A DNA stretch of 64,000 nucleotides from DTU089 sp964421815 (GCA_964421815.1 CAYQYT010000004.1:1-64000); one strand, 5' to 3'. Positions 15,660-24,367 are shown, counted from the stretch's first letter. The notes: generated from the sequence alone by a model not told the origin. Made by a program: numbers and translations.

Positions 15660-16817
15660 TCACCTCAAAATCTCTTCCGCAAGTGCTTCAATTTCTTCCT
15701 CATTTTGTCCGTTGGGAGCGGAGAGGATTTTTACATTCCCTTCGGTAAATGTAAGGTTTTTGCAACTTCCGAGCATTTCTTTCATAACCTTTGTTGCAAG
15801 GGGCGCCCAGGAGCCGTTTTCAATAAATCCCACAGTTTTATTTTTGAACCCACGCTCAACAAGGTGGTTGATAAATTCTCTCATAAAAGGGAAAATATCG
15901 CCGTTGTATGTTGTGGTTGCCAAAATGATTTTTCCGTAACGGAAAGCGTCCTCAACGGCTTCCGCCATATCGCATCTTGCAAGGTCATTAACCGCAACTT
16001 TGGGGCAACCTTTTGCTTTCAATTTTTTCTCAAGGCTTTCAACTGCCTTTTTTGTGTTTCCGTAAACCGATGTGTATGCAATTACAACACCCTCACTTTC
16101 AACACCGTATGATGACCATGTGTTGTACAAGCCTAAATAATAATCCAAATTTTCCGAAAGCACGGGGCCGTGCAGGGGGCAAATAACTTCAATATCAAGT
16201 GCCGCCGCTTTTTTCAGCAAGCCTTGAACCTGTGCGCCGTATTTTCCCACAATGCCGAAGTAGTACCGTCTTGCTTCGCAAGCCCAGTCCTCCTCAACAT
16301 CCAGTGCGCCGAACTTTCCGAATCCGTCGGCGGAGAACAGAACCTTGTCCGTACTGTCGTAGGTTGTCATAACCTCGGGCCAATGAACCATAGGTGCAAA
16401 AATAAATGTGAAACTGTGTTTTCCTGTGCAAAGGGTTTCGCCGTCGGCTACCACAACTCGCCTGTCCGCAAAATCCACACCGAAAAACTGTTCAATCATT
16501 TTAAATGTTTTTGCGTTACCGATAATTTTTGCATCGGGATATTTTTCCGCAAAAGCCGAAATATTTGCGGAATGGTCCGGCTCCATGTGTTGAACAACCA
16601 AATAATCGGGGTGCTTGTCCCCCAACACTTCTGAAATATTTCCCAACCATTCGTCCTTGAAATTTTCATCCACCGAGTCAAACACGGTTATTTTTTCATC
16701 CAAAACTATATATGAATTGTATGCCATTCCGTTTGGCACATCATACTGCCCTTCAAAAAGGTCAATTTTGTGGTCGTTTACACCCACATAAATAATATCG
16801 TTTGTTACTTTTTCCAT
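15660..16817 (-). CDS. Flavodiiron protein (FprA/A-type flavoprotein)
   Basis: A 385-residue two-domain protein. Residues 1-245 are a metallo-beta-lactamase-like diiron domain with H77-x-E79-x-D81-H82 ('HMEPDH'), 'HWPEVM' and 'LHGPVL' supplying the other metal ligands. Residues about 250-385 are a flavodoxin domain with the FMN phosphate loop 'TSVYGNT' and 'TTTYNGDIFP'. The family reduces O2 to water (or NO to N2O) in the cytosol of anaerobes, fed by rubredoxin or a flavoprotein. It is a single gene with a consensus-like promoter. It fits the obligately anaerobic lifestyle also suggested by Rnf. Confidence 0.95.
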   Translation of the reverse strand: MEKVTNDIIYVGVNDHKIDLFEGQYDVPNGMAYNSYIVLDEKITVFDSVDENFKDEWLGNISEVLGDKHPDYLVVQHMEPDHSANISAFAEKYPDAKIIGNAKTFKMIEQFFGVDFADRRVVVADGETLCTGKHSFTFIFAPMVHWPEVMTTYDSTDKVLFSADGFGKFGALDVEEDWACEARRYYFGIVGKYGAQVQGLLKKAAALDIEVICPLHGPVLSENLDYYLGLYNTWSSYGVESEGVVIAYTSVYGNTKKAVESLEKKLKAKGCPKVAVNDLARCDMAEAVEDAFRYGKIILATTTYNGDIFPFMREFINHLVERGFKNKTVGFIENGSWAPLATKVMKEMLGSCKNLTFTEGNVKILSAPNGQNEEEIEALAEEILR

Positions 16818-16849
16818 TTTTGCACCTGCTTTTTTTGAACTACCTTGAT

Positions 16850-16878
16850 ATTATACACCCACACATAAAATTTTTCAA
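16850..16878 (-). promoter_or_regulatory. Sigma-A promoter for the flavodiiron gene
   Basis: On the minus strand TTGAAA (16873-16878), 17-base spacer, TATAAT (16850-16855), 33 bases before the ATG. Confidence 0.8.
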
Positions 16879-16911
16879 CAAATAATTATTGACAATACAA
16901 AATTTTTCGGG

Positions 16912-18021
16912 TCAGCACAAATCCTTGAGAGCCCGTGCCGCATCGTACATATTAAAGCCCCCGGGTGTCTTGTCAAAGTTCTTGTTACCTTTTTCCCAAC
17001 GTGAACACCATTTTTCAATCTGTAAATCAGTTGCGCCGAGATTTTTAACATCTGTAAGTCTTTTTATTCTCTCTGTGAGTTCAGAGCCGCTTTCTCCCAA
17101 AATCTCCAAAAGTCCGTCATACCTGTGGGGAGCAAATTTTTCTGCCCGTTCCAAAAAACAGGGCATAAGGGCGGTACAGGATTTGCCGTGGGGAATACCG
17201 AAATTCTCCGTCAAAACATAGCCTACCGTGTGGGGAAATGCCGCACCGCATATATTCAGTTCAAGTCCCGCATAAATTGAGCCGTAGTACAAATCCTCCC
17301 TCATTTTTTCGTCGGGGAGTACTTTTACTTCGTCAAGGTATTTCAAACCGCCGTATATAAGGGGTAATGCCATTTCCCCGTACTTTGTGGGCAAGTCGGT
17401 ACATAATGGGGAAAACCAACCCTCAACAGCGTGGGCGAAAGCATCAAGAGCCGTTGAAACGGTTACATCATAACTCATTGAATACGTGTATTTGGGGTCA
17501 AGAAAGGAAACCGCACCGTAACAATCAGCACCAGAAATACTTTTTTTCATCATATCTTCGTCATTTGTAAGGACGCTGACTCCCGTAACCTCACTGCCCG
17601 TACCGCTTGTTGTACCCACAAGTATGACGGGAAGAGCCTTTGCGGGAATATTTCTTGCATACAGACCCTTAATATCAAAATCGGGATTTTCGGCACAGAT
17701 TGCCACCGCCTTTGACGCATCAAGGGGTGAGCCCCCGCCGATTCCCACAATGAATTCGGCACCGAATTCCCTTGCTTTCTCTCCCGCTTTAATTACGGTG
17801 GAAACAAGGGGATTTTCCCTTATCTCATCAAAAATTCGGTATTCGATACGCTCTTTATTCAAAACAAAAATAACATCATCCAAAGCGCCGCTCTTTTTTG
17901 CGCTTGTTTTACTTGTAACAATAAGGCATTTTTTACCGTATTTTGAGAATTCCCTGCCGTTTTTTAATACACAGTTTTCCCCGCCGATAATTCTCGCGGG
18001 CATATAGATGTTAAAATCCAT
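16912..18021 (-). CDS. Iron-containing alcohol dehydrogenase (Fe-ADH family)
   Basis: A 369-residue enzyme preceded by GGAGGTG. The nucleotide-binding loop is 'GIGGGSPLDASKA' (about residues 93-105), followed by 'GTTSGTGSEVT'. Metal ligands lie in 'ALDAFAHAVEG' (Asp and His), 'FPHTVGY' and 'GIPHGKSC' (two His), all conserved. The family reduces aldehydes or ketones with NAD(P)H, for example acetaldehyde, lactaldehyde or butyraldehyde in fermentation. The size and motif set match the single-domain group and not bifunctional AdhE. The substrate is unknown. The gene is divergent from the Rnf operon and their promoters touch. Confidence 0.93.
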   Translation of the reverse strand: MDFNIYMPARIIGGENCVLKNGREFSKYGKKCLIVTSKTSAKKSGALDDVIFVLNKERIEYRIFDEIRENPLVSTVIKAGEKAREFGAEFIVGIGGGSPLDASKAVAICAENPDFDIKGLYARNIPAKALPVILVGTTSGTGSEVTGVSVLTNDEDMMKKSISGADCYGAVSFLDPKYTYSMSYDVTVSTALDAFAHAVEGWFSPLCTDLPTKYGEMALPLIYGGLKYLDEVKVLPDEKMREDLYYGSIYAGLELNICGAAFPHTVGYVLTENFGIPHGKSCTALMPCFLERAEKFAPHRYDGLLEILGESGSELTERIKRLTDVKNLGATDLQIEKWCSRWEKGNKNFDKTPGGFNMYDAARALKDLC

Positions 18022-18048
18022 AAAAACACCTCCGTAATTTTATACATA

Positions 18049-18077
18049 ATTATACCATAATATACATCAAAATCCAA
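18049..18077 (-). promoter_or_regulatory. Sigma-A promoter for the Fe-ADH gene
   Basis: On the minus strand TTGGAT (18072-18077), 17-base spacer, TATAAT (18049-18054). Its -35 box directly abuts the -35 box of the divergent Rnf promoter. Confidence 0.7.
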
Positions 18078-18106
18078 TTGAAAAAACAAGTTTTTTGTTA
18101 TATAAT
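18078..18106 (+). promoter_or_regulatory. Sigma-A promoter for the rnf operon
   Basis: TTGAAA (18078-18083), 17-base spacer, TATAAT (18101-18106), 34 bases before the TTG start of the first gene. Back-to-back with the Fe-ADH promoter, so a single bound regulator could affect both. Confidence 0.8.
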
Positions 18107-18140
18107 GTTTAAGTTAAGATTTATCTTGGAGGAATGTATC

Positions 18141-18533
18141 TTGAAAAAATTTTTCGGGCGAAATACCATAAAACGCTCCGATGTTTTTGTTATTTTTTTA
18201 ACACTTTTACTGATTTTTTCAACATTCCTCGCATTCCGTCCCAAATCCGAAGAAGGAAGAGTTGCGGTTATAACCGTTGACGGAAAGACGGAAATGGAGA
18301 TGGATTTAAACTTGCAAGATGACTGTATATTTACTCTTGAAACCAATCCCGTTGTAACCCTGCAGGTAAAGGACGGCAAAATCCGATTCACAGATTCCGA
18401 ATGTCCCGACTCCACCTGTGAAAAAGCGGGTTTTTTGAGTAAGGTGGGCGACACCGCCGCCTGCGTTCCCGCAAAAACCGTTGTAACGGTAAAGGGAAAT
18501 AACACTTCGGGAATAGATGCGGTTGCAGGTTGA
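18141..18533 (+). CDS. NusG domain II-containing membrane protein (Rnf-associated)
   Basis: A 130-residue protein. I place the start at TTG 18141 because GGAGG ends eight bases before it. The upstream ATG at 18078 in the same frame would lie inside the promoter. Residues about 13-33 ('SDVFVIFLTLLLIFSTFLAF') are one membrane helix. The rest is a NusG_II beta domain facing out, with 'CPDSTCEKAGF' and 'CVPAKTVVTV' supplying conserved cysteines. Such proteins stand at the head of rnf operons in Clostridia, followed as here by a Gx transporter gene. Their role in Rnf assembly or cofactor insertion is not settled. Confidence 0.85.
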   Translation: MKKFFGRNTIKRSDVFVIFLTLLLIFSTFLAFRPKSEEGRVAVITVDGKTEMEMDLNLQDDCIFTLETNPVVTLQVKDGKIRFTDSECPDSTCEKAGFLSKVGDTAACVPAKTVVTVKGNNTSGIDAVAG

Positions 18534-18572
18534 CTTATTTAACATTCACGGCAAGGCAAATGGGGTGTTCTT

Positions 18573-19094
18573 CTGAAAAAAAGTAAAGCAAGTGTTGTAG
18601 CCCTTACGGGTATGTTCTGTGCCTTGGCAATGGCGCTTTCCTTTCTTGAATCCCTCATTCCTCCCATTGCCCCCGTACCCGCCGTAAAACCGGGATTTTC
18701 CAATATTGTCACAATGTTCTGCGTAAGTACATTGGGAGGAACCTACGGCTTGGCGGTAACTTTGTTCAAGGCTTTTTTCGCTTTAATTACCCGGGGAACA
18801 ACCGCATTTTTCATGAGCCTTGCGGGAGGACTTTTGAGCCTTCTTGTTATGGTGATTATATTCAAATTTTTCAAAAACACATTCGGTTATATCGGTATCG
18901 GCGTACTATGTGCCCTTTTCCATAATATAGGGCAACTTGCCGTAGCCGTTGTAATATTGGGAGAAGCAATTTTGAGTATCACTCCCCTGCTTCTTCTTAC
19001 GGGGTTGCTTGCAGGAATTGTAACGGGAACGGTTTTCAAATACACCCTGCCCGCCCTGACAAAAATATTGGAAACAAATACTCATAAGGAGTAG
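18573..19094 (+). CDS. Gx transporter family protein (Rnf-associated)
   Basis: A polytopic membrane protein of 160 residues from ATG 18612, or 173 if translation starts at CTG 18573. I favour the latter: GGGGTG sits five bases before CTG, the added 'KKSKASVVALTG' is the basic start typical of this family, and the frame has no ATG, GTG or TTG between the upstream stop and 18612. Motifs are 'FLESLIPPIAPVPAVKPGFSN' and 'ALFHNIGQLAVA'. About five helices are visible. Relatives are often called heptaprenyl diphosphate synthase component I, probably wrongly. They resemble ECF-type small-molecule uptake proteins and accompany rnf and FMN-transferase genes. Confidence 0.8.
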   Translation: MKKSKASVVALTGMFCALAMALSFLESLIPPIAPVPAVKPGFSNIVTMFCVSTLGGTYGLAVTLFKAFFALITRGTTAFFMSLAGGLLSLLVMVIIFKFFKNTFGYIGIGVLCALFHNIGQLAVAVVILGEAILSITPLLLLTGLLAGIVTGTVFKYTLPALTKILETNTHKE

Positions 19095-19100
19095 ATGAAA

Positions 19101-20444
19101 ATGGTAAAACACATTGCAGGAGTTCTTCACCCTGCGGCAAAAGGCCGCGGCGGAGTGAAGGTACCCCACAACAAAAACACGGAAAACTGCAAAATCGTGA
19201 GAATGCCCCCTCCCGAAAAGGTGGTTCTCCCCATGCAACAGCACATCGGTGCCCCCTGCTCCCCTACGGTTAAGGTGGGAGATACCGTAAAGGTTGGCCA
19301 GGTTATCGGTGACACGGACAAATTCATTTCCGCTCCCATTCACGCATCCGTTTCGGGTACGGTCACTTCCGTTGCGGACACGGTTCTCGCAAACGGCAGG
19401 CTTGCCCCTGCGATTACTATTGAATCCGACGGAGAAATGGCACTTTTTGAGGAAATCGCTCCCCCCGTTATTAACAATACGGATGATTTCATTCAAGCGG
19501 TCAGAAATTCGGGACTTGTGGGTCTTGGAGGTGCGGGTTTCCCAAGCCATGTAAAATTCCACATTGACCCCAAAAAGCCCATTGATACAATCGTGGTAAA
19601 TGCGGCGGAATGTGAGCCGTACATTACGGTTGACTATCGGGAATGTATCGACAACACCCTTTATATAATAAGAAGTTTAATGCTCATAAAGGAGTATCTG
19701 GGTATTCCCAAGGCAGTCATCGCCGTTGAGGATAACAAGCCCAAAGCCATTGAAGCACTCCAGAAAGTTGCCGATGAAATCGGTGACGGCTCCATAAAGA
19801 TTATGAAACTGAAATCCCGCTATCCACAGGGTGCTGAAAAAATGATTGTCTATTCCGCCACGGGCAGAAAAATTCCTTTGGGAAAACTTCCTGCGGATGT
19901 GGGCTGCATAGTAATGAATATCACAAGTACCGCCTTTATAGGCAGATATCTTGAAACGGGTAAACCCCTTGTAAGCCGTTCCCTTACTGTTGACGGCTCC
20001 GCAATTATCAATCCCAAAAACGTAAGAGTGCCCATCGGTACAAATCTTAACGAACTTATTGATTTCTGCGGCGGTTTCAAAACCGATCTTGACAAGGTTA
20101 TCGCCGGCGGCCCCATGATGGGTACTGCCCTTGTTAGCACAAATGTACCGATTATAAAAAGTTATAACGCGGTTCTTGCCTTTACAAAGGGTACAATTAA
20201 GGAAAAACCCGACAACGATTGCATCCGTTGCGGCCGTTGCAGTCAGGTTTGCCCCATGGGTCTTATGCCAACAAATGTAATGCGTTCGGTTAAGGCAAAG
20301 GACATTGACGGTCTCAAATCAAGCAATGTTGTTGCCTGTATGCAATGCGGAACCTGTGCTTATGCTTGTCCCGCAGGCAGACCCCTTGTTCAGTACCTTG
20401 TACTTGCAAAGGATATGTTAAGAGAGGACGGTGCTAAAAAATGA
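19101..20444 (+). CDS. rnfC: Rnf complex subunit RnfC
   Basis: A 447-residue peripheral subunit. ATG 19101 is preferred over ATG 19095 because AAGGAG is nine bases before it and only three before the earlier one. The N-terminal barrel ('HIAGVLHPAAKGRGG', 'VPHNK') is followed by an NADH/FMN-binding Rossmann-like region ('GLGGAGFPSHVK', 'NAAECEPYITVDYR') as in the NuoF family. Two [4Fe-4S] motifs lie near the C-terminus, 'CIRCGRCSQVCP' and 'CMQCGTCAYACP'. RnfC takes electrons to NAD+ at the cytoplasmic face. The gene ends four bases inside rnfD. Confidence 0.97.
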   Translation: MVKHIAGVLHPAAKGRGGVKVPHNKNTENCKIVRMPPPEKVVLPMQQHIGAPCSPTVKVGDTVKVGQVIGDTDKFISAPIHASVSGTVTSVADTVLANGRLAPAITIESDGEMALFEEIAPPVINNTDDFIQAVRNSGLVGLGGAGFPSHVKFHIDPKKPIDTIVVNAAECEPYITVDYRECIDNTLYIIRSLMLIKEYLGIPKAVIAVEDNKPKAIEALQKVADEIGDGSIKIMKLKSRYPQGAEKMIVYSATGRKIPLGKLPADVGCIVMNITSTAFIGRYLETGKPLVSRSLTVDGSAIINPKNVRVPIGTNLNELIDFCGGFKTDLDKVIAGGPMMGTALVSTNVPIIKSYNAVLAFTKGTIKEKPDNDCIRCGRCSQVCPMGLMPTNVMRSVKAKDIDGLKSSNVVACMQCGTCAYACPAGRPLVQYLVLAKDMLREDGAKK

Positions 20445-21454
20445 GCGAAAATGCCCTTATACAAAAAATAAAACCCACAGTTACCGCATCGCCCCATATT
20501 AAATCCGGGGAAACCTCCCAAACAATGATGCGGGATGTAATAATCGCCCTTGTTCCCGCTTTGGCGGCATCGGTCTGGCTTTTCGGTCCCCGCGCTTTAG
20601 CCGTGACAGTCATAAGCGTTGTTTCCTGTGTTCTTTTTGAGTACATAACAAGAAAAATACTGAAAAGAAACAACACTTTAAAGGATTTAAGTGCCGTTGT
20701 AACGGGACTGTTACTTGCATTTAATTTGCCCTCAACAATTCCTGTTTGGATGATTCCAATCGGAGCATTTGTTGCAATAGTTGTTGTAAAGCAGTTCTTC
20801 GGCGGTATCGGTCAGAACTTCGTAAACCCCGCCCTGATGGGTCGAATTATTCTTATGGTTTCATTCCCGGGTCCCATGTCCACCTGGACGGAGAATTACA
20901 AATGGGGTGAAACAGTTGACGCGGTAACCACCGCAACTCCCCTCTACATTCTTCAGAATGTGGGTGAGAAATTCTCAATGAGCGATATGCCCTCCTACCT
21001 TGAAATGTTCCTTGGTCAAAGGGCGGGATGCCTGGGCGAAACCTGTGCCCTTGCTCTTATAATCGGCGGTATATACCTTCTTATAAGAAAGGTTATCTCC
21101 CCCTCAATTCCCCTTACATTCATTGCTACAATGGGTGTGTTTATGGCAATCGCGGGAAAGGGCGACCTTGCCTACATTGTCTATAATCTTTTGGGCGGCG
21201 GACTTCTTATAGGCGCAATCTTTATGGCAACGGACTATGCAACCTGTCCCCTTACATCAAAGGGCAAGATAATTTACGGTATCGGTTGCGGACTTGTAGC
21301 CGCGGTTATAAGACAGTTCGGCAGTTACAGCGAGGGTGTTTCCTTTGCAATCATTCTTATGAACCTTCTTGTACCCCATATTGACAATTTAACAAAGCTC
21401 AAACCCTTTGGCTATATTAAAGAGAAAAAGCAAAAGGAGGCAAAAGCAGAATGA
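20441..21454 (+). CDS. rnfD: Rnf complex subunit RnfD
   Basis: A 337-residue integral membrane subunit with about nine helices. 'SPHIKSGETSQTMMRDVIIA' is the conserved cytoplasmic start. The covalent FMN site is the Thr in 'TTATPLYIL' (about residue 165), within the S/T-x-A-T-P pattern attached by ApbE-type transferases. 'FMATDYATCPLTSKGK' is the conserved late block. It belongs to the NqrB/RnfD family and works with RnfG in electron transfer linked to Na+ or H+ export. It overlaps both neighbouring genes by four bases, showing tight operon coupling. Confidence 0.97.
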   Translation: MSENALIQKIKPTVTASPHIKSGETSQTMMRDVIIALVPALAASVWLFGPRALAVTVISVVSCVLFEYITRKILKRNNTLKDLSAVVTGLLLAFNLPSTIPVWMIPIGAFVAIVVVKQFFGGIGQNFVNPALMGRIILMVSFPGPMSTWTENYKWGETVDAVTTATPLYILQNVGEKFSMSDMPSYLEMFLGQRAGCLGETCALALIIGGIYLLIRKVISPSIPLTFIATMGVFMAIAGKGDLAYIVYNLLGGGLLIGAIFMATDYATCPLTSKGKIIYGIGCGLVAAVIRQFGSYSEGVSFAIILMNLLVPHIDNLTKLKPFGYIKEKKQKEAKAE

Positions 21455-22020
21455 AAAACAAAACTTTTAAAGATATTGCACTTCCCGCAATAATGCTTTT
21501 CCTCATTGCCGCGGTTTGTACATTACTTCTTGCAGGTACTAATCTTTTAACTAAAGATAAAATAGCCGATTTGGCGGTACAGGCGGAAAACGAAGCAAAA
21601 ATCGCAGTTATTGACGCCGCATCATTCTCCGATGGAAAAGAGATTGACGGCAACACCTATTACGAGGCTTATGACAAAGAAAACAACCTTGTGGGTTATG
21701 TTTTCAATGTTTCCTCAAAGAGTTACGGCGGTGTACTCACCTGTATGGTTGGTATTTCCGCAGAGGAAGAAAAGGTAACGGGTGTGGAAATCACATCCAT
21801 CAGCGACACTCCCGGTCTTGGTATGAAAGCCACGGGAGAGGAGTGGCTGGAGCAGTTCACGGGAAAATCCAAAGGAATTACCGTAAACAAAAACTCCGCT
21901 TCCGATACGGAAATACAGGCAATCACAAGTGCAACAATTACTTCACAGGCAGTTACAACTGCGGTAAATCAAGCATTTGACATACTTTCAGTAATAAAAG
22001 GAGGTGCCGAAAATGGCTAA
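21451..22020 (+). CDS. rnfG: Rnf complex subunit RnfG
   Basis: A 189-residue protein with one N-terminal membrane helix (residues about 8-30, 'IALPAIMLFLIAAVCTLLLAG') and an extracytoplasmic FMN-binding domain. The covalent FMN motif is in 'ITSATITSQAV' (about residue 155), where Thr in the S-A-T-I-T segment is esterified to FMN by ApbE. 'SYGGVLTCMVGI' and 'DTPGLGMKA' are family signatures. No apbE gene is seen in the window, so the transferase must be encoded elsewhere. Confidence 0.96.
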   Translation: MKNKTFKDIALPAIMLFLIAAVCTLLLAGTNLLTKDKIADLAVQAENEAKIAVIDAASFSDGKEIDGNTYYEAYDKENNLVGYVFNVSSKSYGGVLTCMVGISAEEEKVTGVEITSISDTPGLGMKATGEEWLEQFTGKSKGITVNKNSASDTEIQAITSATITSQAVTTAVNQAFDILSVIKGGAENG

Positions 22021-22762
22021 AAAAGAGAAATGTTCACTCCGCAAGGAGTTTACAAAGGGTCTTCTTCGTGAAAATCCCGTTTTAAGACTTGTTCTCGGCA
22101 CTTGCCCCACGCTTGCAACATCAACCTCAATGGTTAACGCAATCGGTATGGGAATTGCCGCTACAATTGTTCTTGTTTGTTCCAACATTGCGATTTCCGC
22201 TTTGAGAAAGGTTATTCCCGACAAGGTACGAATTCCCGCATACGTTGTTATTATTGCATCTTTCGTTACAATCGTTCAAATGCTTGTTAAAGCATTCGTT
22301 CCCGCTCTTGACGCGGCTTTGGGCGTATTCCTGCCCCTTATTGTTGTTAACTGCATAATCCTTGGCAGAGCGGAAGCATTCGCCAACAAGAATCCCGTTA
22401 TTGCCTCCGCTGTTGACGGCATGGGTATGGGTATCGGCTTCACCGCCGCCCTGTTCTGTATGGCAACGGTCAGAGAATTCTTGGGCAACGGAACACTTTT
22501 CGTAGATGCTCAAAATCTTCTTGGCGTGTTCGGTGAAAATGTTCTGGGTGGCTTCAACGGTGTGACAATTCTTAACACCCCCATGACATTGTTCATTCTT
22601 CCCGCAGGCGGTTTCTTTGTATTCGGTGTGCTTATTGCCCTCTCAAACAAAATAAGCGATAAAAAGAAACTTCCCAAAGCGGAACTTCACGGATGTGAAA
22701 GTTGCCCCTTGGCTTCAACCTGTTCCAAGGTAGTTTCTGAAAGGGAGGATAAAATGATATGA
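22013..22762 (+). CDS. rnfE: Rnf complex subunit RnfE
   Basis: A 249-residue membrane subunit. ATG 22013 is chosen for the GGAGGT eight bases upstream; it overlaps the end of rnfG. Six helices are expected. 'ENPVLRLVLGTCPTLATSTS' and 'NCIILGRAEAFANKNP' are the family hallmarks, with a paired-half-channel motif that mirrors RnfA. A C-terminal cysteine-bearing tail ('CESCPLASTCSKVVSE') extends past the usual end. RnfA and RnfE together hold a membrane [2Fe-2S] centre at the inside/outside interface. Confidence 0.96.
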   Translation: MAKKEKCSLRKEFTKGLLRENPVLRLVLGTCPTLATSTSMVNAIGMGIAATIVLVCSNIAISALRKVIPDKVRIPAYVVIIASFVTIVQMLVKAFVPALDAALGVFLPLIVVNCIILGRAEAFANKNPVIASAVDGMGMGIGFTAALFCMATVREFLGNGTLFVDAQNLLGVFGENVLGGFNGVTILNTPMTLFILPAGGFFVFGVLIALSNKISDKKKLPKAELHGCESCPLASTCSKVVSEREDKMI

Positions 22763-23364
22763 ACGCTACACAGATTTTTTCAATTATCCTTACGGCAATT
22801 CTTACGGAGAACTTTGTTCTTTGTAAATTCTTAGGTATATGTCCCTTCCTTGGTGTTTCCAAAAAAGTTGATACGGCTCTGGGTATGAGCGTTGCGGTTA
22901 TATTTGTTATGCTTGCCGCCACCGCCGTAACTTACCCCATTAACAATTTGTTGGTTGAACACGATTTGGTATATCTTCAGACAATCGTTTTCATTCTTGT
23001 AATTGCCGCCCTTGTTCAGTTGGTGGAAATCGTTTTAAAGAAATACATAAAGCCCCTTTACAATGCTTTGGGTATTTATCTTCCCCTTATTACAACAAAC
23101 TGCGCGGTTCTCGGTGTTGTTCTTCTCAATATTGATAAATTTGCGGAAGTTGAACATTCCTTTGCTCTCTCAATGGTGAACTCCCTGGGTGCGGGTGTGG
23201 GATTCATGGTTGCAATGCTCATTTTCGCAGGTGTCCGTTCAAGACTTGAAACCGCGGATATTCCCGAAGGTCTCAAGGGCTTACCCGCCACGCTTATTGC
23301 CGCATCATTAACATCGGTTTCCTTCCTTGGCTTCTCCGGTGTTGTTGACGGAATTTTCGGTTAA
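22759..23364 (+). CDS. rnfA: Rnf complex subunit RnfA
   Basis: A 201-residue membrane subunit with six helices, overlapping rnfE by four bases. 'TENFVLCKFLGICPFLGVSK' with its conserved Cys pair, and 'LPLITTNCAVLGVVLLN', are the RnfA/NqrE family signatures. The topology is inverted relative to RnfE, giving the two-fold symmetric core through which electrons cross the membrane. The length is typical for the family (about 190-205). Confidence 0.97.
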   Translation: MNATQIFSIILTAILTENFVLCKFLGICPFLGVSKKVDTALGMSVAVIFVMLAATAVTYPINNLLVEHDLVYLQTIVFILVIAALVQLVEIVLKKYIKPLYNALGIYLPLITTNCAVLGVVLLNIDKFAEVEHSFALSMVNSLGAGVGFMVAMLIFAGVRSRLETADIPEGLKGLPATLIAASLTSVSFLGFSGVVDGIFG

Positions 23365-23378
23365 GGAGGTAATGAAAA

Positions 23379-24191
23379 ATGAACGAAATTTTATTACCAA
23401 TCCTCCTTGTTGCAGGTATCGGACTTATATTGGGTCTGGGACTTGCCATTGCTTCAAAGGTCATGGCAGTACCCGTTGACGAAAAAGCGGAAGCCATTAC
23501 CGCGGTTCTCCCCGGTGCAAACTGCGGTGCTTGCGGATTTTCCGGTTGCGCGGGCTATGCTGCGGCGCTCTCATCGGGTAAAGCGGAACAGACAAACCTT
23601 TGTGCTCCCGGCGGTACAGCCGTTGCCGCACAGGTTGCGGAAATTATGGGCACCGCTGCCGAGGCGGTTCTTCCCACAACGGCAGTTGTAATGTGCATGG
23701 GTAACTCCGCAAATTCCGAAGATAAAATGAACTATAAAGGTGTAAGCAGTTGCCGTATGGCTTCCCAACTTTTCGGCGGTGCAAAGGAATGTACCTACGG
23801 TTGCTTGGGTCTTGGTGACTGTGTTGACGCTTGTGAATTCGACGCAATTCATATCTGTGACGGTGTTGCAAGAATTTCAACAATCGCCTGTCACAGTTGT
23901 AAGGCTTGTGTTAAAGCCTGTCCCAAGAGCCTTATAAAAATGCTCCCCCTTGATGTTACACAGGCGGCAGTTCTTTGTAACAACAAGGAAAAAGGCGCGG
24001 CAGCAAGAAAGCATTGCAAAGCCGCTTGTATCGGTTGTATGAAGTGCGTTAAGGCTTGCGAGCATGACGCAGTCAAGGTAGAAAACTTCCTTGCAAGCGT
24101 TGACCCTGAAAAATGCATAGGTTGCGGCAAATGCCACGAAGCCTGTCCCGTAGGCTGTATCGACCTCATTACCCCCAAAGGACAACAGTAA
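23379..24191 (+). CDS. rnfB: Rnf complex subunit RnfB (ferredoxin-accepting iron-sulfur protein)
   Basis: A 270-residue protein with a single N-terminal helix (about residues 4-28) and a cytoplasmic iron-sulfur part. The first cluster site is 'CGACGFSGCAGYA' (about residues 48-60) plus a later Cys in 'NLCAPGG'. Further 4Fe-4S sites are 'CTYGCLGLGDCVDAC', 'CHSCKACVKACP', 'CIGCMKCVKAC' and 'CIGCGKCHEACP'. It is the entry point for electrons from reduced ferredoxin. It is last in the operon and followed by a terminator. Clostridial RnfB proteins carry this many clusters. Confidence 0.97.
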   Translation: MNEILLPILLVAGIGLILGLGLAIASKVMAVPVDEKAEAITAVLPGANCGACGFSGCAGYAAALSSGKAEQTNLCAPGGTAVAAQVAEIMGTAAEAVLPTTAVVMCMGNSANSEDKMNYKGVSSCRMASQLFGGAKECTYGCLGLGDCVDACEFDAIHICDGVARISTIACHSCKACVKACPKSLIKMLPLDVTQAAVLCNNKEKGAAARKHCKAACIGCMKCVKACEHDAVKVENFLASVDPEKCIGCGKCHEACPVGCIDLITPKGQQ

Positions 24192-24228
24192 TAAGTTTTA
24201 AGATTATAAGAATTAGTATATACAATGT

Positions 24229-24263
24229 GGTGTAACCTCAATAACCCGGGGTTACACCTTTTT
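24229..24263 (+). terminator. Intrinsic terminator of the rnf operon
   Basis: GGTGTAACC (24229-24237) pairs with GGTTACACC (24250-24258), followed by TTTTT, about 40 bases after the rnfB stop. Confidence 0.9.
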
Positions 24264-24305
24264 CTTTATCGTAAATTCTAAACCTTAATACCTCCACATA
24301 CATAA

Positions 24306-24350
24306 TCCCATTTCCCAAAATTGAAAAAATGTTGATTTTGGGAAATGGGA
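24306..24350. repeat. Long perfect inverted repeat, not a terminator
   Basis: TCCCATTTCCCAAAAT (24306-24321) and its exact complement (24335-24350) flank a 13-base loop. Neither strand has a T-run after the stem. It lies between the rnf terminator and the PAP2 terminator, in a convergent gap. It could be a remnant of a small palindromic element; no second copy was noticed in the window. Confidence 0.75.
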
Positions 24351-24367
24351 ATGATTTATATGGACAG

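Noticed and set aside
15448..15663. Minus-strand frame of 71 codons after eutH
   Set aside because: It overlaps the terminator, lacks a ribosome site and shows no family motif.
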